Below are positions 59,338 to 64,000 of a DNA stretch of 64,000 nucleotides, one piece after another. Numbering within the stretch: position 1 is the first letter of the stretch; every line of letters starts with the position of its first letter. Both the position numbers and the translations under genes were made by a program. Under the pieces are notes generated by a model, which was not told the DNA's origin, searched no databases, and worked only from the letters and a program-made list of their open reading frames with translations. Origin of the DNA: Hybos culiciformis (lineage: Eukaryota > Arthropoda > Insecta > Diptera > Hybotidae); assembly GCA_964007475.1 (NCBI GenBank), contig OZ023273.1, positions 141,767,308 to 141,831,307 of the forward strand, read 5' to 3'.

Positions 59338-62300
59338 CTAAAAAGAAATAAACAAAAGTATGGAAATTTAATAAATGTATATTATGTATACACTGAAATT
59401 TGATTGATTTTTCTGTCAAATATTGGATGTAATACTAAGATAATATGATAAGAATTAGAATATGGTTTTTTAGATGTAGTTAGTTTTCATTTATTATCTT
59501 AACTTGTTCAATTATCAATAAATTTTAATAAAAGCTTCTTGATGTCGAACTAAATTGTCTTTATTTTGACTAATACTTGAACTTAATTATATAGTCAAGT
59601 TAAATTTAAAACAACGGCTACATATTGTTCCATCTTACATATTTAAGAATAGTACAATTTAATGCAATTTTAATGCAAATTAATGCATATTAATGCATAT
59701 TAGTGCAATTTTAAATGTTTTAGAATTAACAATATTTTTAATTTCTTAGAAACTTTATTGTTTTAGTAGTAAATACATATTGTGTATTATGTACATACAT
59801 AATGTATATATCTATGAAATTAGTCAATCATTAGTCAAAAAAATATTATTACCATATAATAATAAAATAAGAAATGACAGATAAATCATGAGGTAACAAT
59901 TATAAGGAATTAAAATTAAATTAACTTTAAACTTAAAATAATTAACATGAACAATAAACTTGATTTTTCAAGTTTATTGAAGTCGATATACAAAATGCAA
60001 GTACTTAAAATTATTAATGATCGATTGATACAGCTCTGGTCTTGTACTCTAGCAAATTATACACTGCACAAAATTTAAAAAAAAAATAGAAAAAATTAAA
60101 AAAAATTGATTTGGAATTCTAGAAGCAATATTTTTTATGAGAAACCCGATTTTAAAGAAAATTCAGAATTACTTCAGCAAAATGTCTTTGATTAGTAATG
60201 TATTTCTATTAATATAATTACAGGCTTTTTTTTATTTTCGGGTCGCTGCAAGGCCTCATAAATAAAAATTATGTAGTTACACTACAAATTTCTATTAATT
60301 ATATTTAAGTACACTAAACAGTGTTAAATTTTTTTTTTTATATCTTTCATTATAACATGTATATTTCCTGTATTGCATTTACTTACGTAGAAATTTTATA
60401 TATTAGTTAATTTCACTAAAACTGGACAATTTGAAGTTATTTATAATTTTTTATTGCATTTTTGCAAAAGAAAAACAAGAAAGTTTTCAATTTCCTTATT
60501 TTTCATTTCTGGCGTTTTTTTTCACCCAAACTAAACATTAAAATTTAATTGATAAAAAATAAAAAAAAAACTTGATTTTCACAATTTACATGAATAAATA
60601 TTTATTTTAAAATGTATATAAAAAAAATTAAAAAAAAAAAATCAAGTAGTTACTACACAGTCATATGATAATTGACTTTTTTAACGGTGACAATAAACTC
60701 TGAAAATATTATAAATTTGATTGGAGAAAATAAAATTTATTTGTGACATCAATTCACGGTCAAATTTCATGGGAAAGTTATTATAGGTAGTAAAAATCAA
60801 TTTATGAATTAATGCAGCAATATTTTATTAATATTTTATTTCATAAAAATTATAGATTAAAATTTCTTATTCATATACAAATAAAGTCGAATGTACACCG
60901 TCAATGTTCTTCATTATTATGCTTACTAGTTATATGTTTACTAGTTATCTTATTAAATTACAATCGTAGACCGTGGTTAGATAATTCTCTGAAGATGGTT
61001 TGAAAACTTTTTTTAATTAATGTCATAATTTATTTCTAAATATAACCATAAAGTTCCTGCATATATTTTACCAACTCTTCACAAATTCTGTTTAGCATTA
61101 TTGTTCGGGCACTAATGTAACGTCATTTTCAATAATACAAAATCGGTATATACTACATATATATGTTGTTGCACCTAAGAACTTTTATTATTTATTAATT
61201 TTATTTATTATTTTTTTCTTAACTTATAACAGGTTGCAGAAATTAGCATCATTTTATTAAATGATGGGTAATAAATATTTTCATTTGATTTAGATGCAAA
61301 CAACATTTAATATGTAAAAGTTATTTTATTTAAAAAAAATTTTTTTTCAACATTAAATTTTAAATCTATCTTCCGGACTAAATAATTTTTGTGTGCAGCG
61401 CAAAATTATCACGACAACGACGAGGTAAACGTTTGAAAACATGTTTTTATTTTGGTTAAAAAAAAATAAGAAGAAGAAGAAAAAAAAAAAGGTAAAAATA
61501 AAAGTTTTTAGTAGTATTTTTAGGTACATGACGGTATAATTAAGGCAGATTCGCATACCTTTTTTTGTTTTTGTTATAAATATATATAAATGTATGCATA
61601 CCTGAATTTGAAATTCTTAAAGTTATAAAAATAATGAACTAAGAAAAACCATCAATCAATTCTCTGTTTGAGAGCAAATATATATTCAAAATTTATTATA
61701 ATTGTAAGAAAAATTTTGTTAAAAAAAAAAATAAAAATATCACGTATGTTTAACATGTGTTTCTTTGAAAAGCGTGGGAATGCTAACTTGCATTTTGATT
61801 TTATAACAAATTTACAATTTTTTTTTTTTGCTTTCCGTCTGCAAACATAATAACTACCTACCCAGTTTTATATACTGAGCAAAAAACAAAAAAAAAATTT
61901 AATTTTTCATATTTTCAAAAATATGATCGCTGAATTTGGAAAAAGCAAAATCAATTTATTATGCTGTCTGGTCTGTATAGTAAAAATTTGCAATTTTGCT
62001 TGATTCATCTATTTTCGTCGACAATAATAACTTTGGTAATAACAAGCTTACATCTCATTAAAGAGGACCATTATAAAAATACTCATTGAACAGAATGTCA
62101 AAAATTTCTTTTTTATAGCAGCTTTCTTACTAGAAATGTGGCATTTCGGGTTTAACAAAAAAACAATATATGAAAGAATGATGAAGAAAATGTAATAAAA
62201 AAATATTATTATTATTATTTTCCATAAATTTATTATAAACATTATTCGTATTAATTGATGAAGATTATAATAAAAGACAAAAAAAAAAGGAAATTATTTT

Positions 62301-64000
62301 CAATTTCATGCCAAAATTTTAAGTTTTTATTTCTTTATTTTATTTTAAATGAGTTTCTATTTATTTAATTTTCTTTTTTAGTTCACTAAACTCAAAACTT
62401 GAAAATTATTGCAATCACATCGTTAGCAAACAAGAATTATGCAGAAAGGAAAGTTTTAAAGCGAAAAATAATCATAACGTAGAATTATAATACAAAACAA
62501 AATATTAAAAGCATACATAATTAATTATTATGTACATTATATTAATTATATATTATATGAATACATTATATTAATTATATACTATCTGTTTATATATATA
62601 ACTAAACATGCATTATATTAATATATTATTTTAATCATAATTAAGCCTCTTAAGCAAATATTCGTTCATTTTTTATGCAATTTAAAAAAGGTAAAAATAA
62701 AAGGAGTTTGAATATTGCATTTTTATTCAAGATTCTTACTGTTCAGGACACAATAAGAACTACCGATAACCTAGCTGTGTTGTTGATATATTTTCGAAAT
62801 TTTTTGATTAGGACGACATTATAAGAACTTTACACGTTCAAATCCAAGAATATGAATATACATTCTGAAGTAAACTCAATGAATATTTTCTTCCGTAAAT
62901 CTATTAAAAGAAGGTAATTTTAGTTTATTTCAGTTCATTTATAAATAGTGTTTTAATTAATGGATAAATTAAGAAATCAGCAGTTGGTAGCAAATTATAT
63001 AGGAATATTAAAATTAAAAAAAAAAAAAAAAAAATCTGTAATATCGCGTCATTATTATATTTATATAAAGAAATTGTTGACCGAAATGATTGTGTTTACG
63101 TTTACATTTAATTCTAAGGTAAATATTTAATTTGAATTTATGAATAAATATAAAATAAAAAAAAAAATAATAAATATTTTTTTTAAACATTTTTATAAGC
63201 AGATTATAATAAGGTTAATGAAATTATAATTAAATATAATCTAGAGAAATAATAAAAAAAAAAAAATTATTTAACACAATTTTCAAAAACTTTTTGGATT
63301 CATTTCAACACTTTTATAGTGTATTTTAATATTAATATTTTTAAATAGAGCGGGGGGTGTAAACTTTTATATGAATAATATGTATCTGAAAAAAATTAAG
63401 TAAAAAATAAAATAAAATTAAGAAAAGTTTCCACTAAATTGACACACTTTTTTAAGAAACAAGATACAACAATTTAAAAAATCTAAACAATATTTCATTT
63501 TTCTATATATAATATTATTTCAAATTTTTTTTCAACTAATAACGGGGGTGGATTTCATATATACTTATATTGCAAAGAGTACAAAAAAATAGATATGAAT
63601 GAACTTAACTCAATGATGAGAAGTAAAGGAGTAAATTAAATGAAATAGGTAATTCTTCTTGAAATTTGTTGACAATTTGAAATTAAAAATATTATTCACA
63701 AATTCCCTTCTTTTAACATATCGATTAAAATGCCTATATGTGCTTTAAAAAAATCAGATCAGAAGCTCAATAATGAAATTCTTCATTTTTTATTACAAAA
63801 AAAATCAATACGTTTAATTTCAATTCATTTCACTTCCCAAAAGTTTAACAACGTTAACAAAATTATCAATCTGTCAGTAATTATGTCTTAAATAACAATA
63901 GCCCTGCTGCCTAAAGCAAAACTAAAGAGAAAAAAAATACATTGATTAATAATGAAAATTGAAAATTGATAGCTTTCATGTTGCGAACTCATTAAAAAGT
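59338..64000. other. A+T-rich DNA, probably intron or upstream DNA of Rap1GAP
   Basis: An acceptor (TTTTTAG at 59338 onward on the minus strand) shows the Rap1GAP gene continues upstream, but no earlier exon could be recognised. Open frames (60812-61003, 61353-61556, 61668-61850, 62048-62242) are low complexity. Long A/T runs occur throughout. Confidence 0.4.

Overview
This is a very A+T-rich piece of nuclear genome from an animal, most likely an insect. The grounds are intron-containing genes with GT-AG splice sites, a Pol III tRNA gene, the 3' end of a fibrillar collagen gene, a Rap1GAP gene, decayed non-LTR retrotransposons and MITEs. A fibrillar collagen argues against Drosophila, which lacks that class. 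I could not settle the order.

Layout. The first 0.7 kb holds the last three exons of a fibrillar collagen (+). From 0.7 to 30 kb there is mostly low-complexity A+T DNA with a hAT-type MITE (1.6-2.0 kb), a tRNA-Val(AAC) at 12.5 kb, an orphan polyglutamine-coding first exon (14.1-14.3 kb, -) and a candidate terminal exon (18.9-19.0 kb, -). At 30.7-31.7 kb lies a foldback-type element with a perfect 9-bp target duplication. At 34.8-35.1 kb is an acidic first coding exon of an unidentified gene (-). The right end carries Rap1GAP (56.9-59.3 kb, -), a degraded LINE, another MITE and 4.7 kb without recognisable genes.

The main feature is the 33.0-53.1 kb interval: eleven single-exon genes for small secreted proteins (68-173 aa). 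Eight are on the minus strand (33.0-48.9 kb) and three on the plus strand (50.0-53.1 kb), so the array changes polarity at about 49.4 kb. Sequence identity between most of them is low, but they share a frame: signal peptide, one cysteine starting a C-[VILMT]-x-x-[ED]-like motif, and a second cysteine usually followed by x-x-K-L-E. In eight of eleven the two cysteines are separated by exactly 35 residues; the others have 25, 28 and 31. The segment between them is either a charged amphipathic helix or a glycine/alanine zipper, and one gene (49981-50349) combines a zipper centre with the K-L-E ending of the charged type. Two genes add a second cysteine pair. The array has grown by duplication: about 41.2-44.3 kb and 45.2-48.1 kb are copies of one block, and the second copy carries an extra insert of about 430 bp.

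I do not recognise the family. Secretion, rapid divergence around a fixed disulfide frame and tandem duplication fit an effector role (immune, salivary, venom or seminal), but the sequence does not say which.
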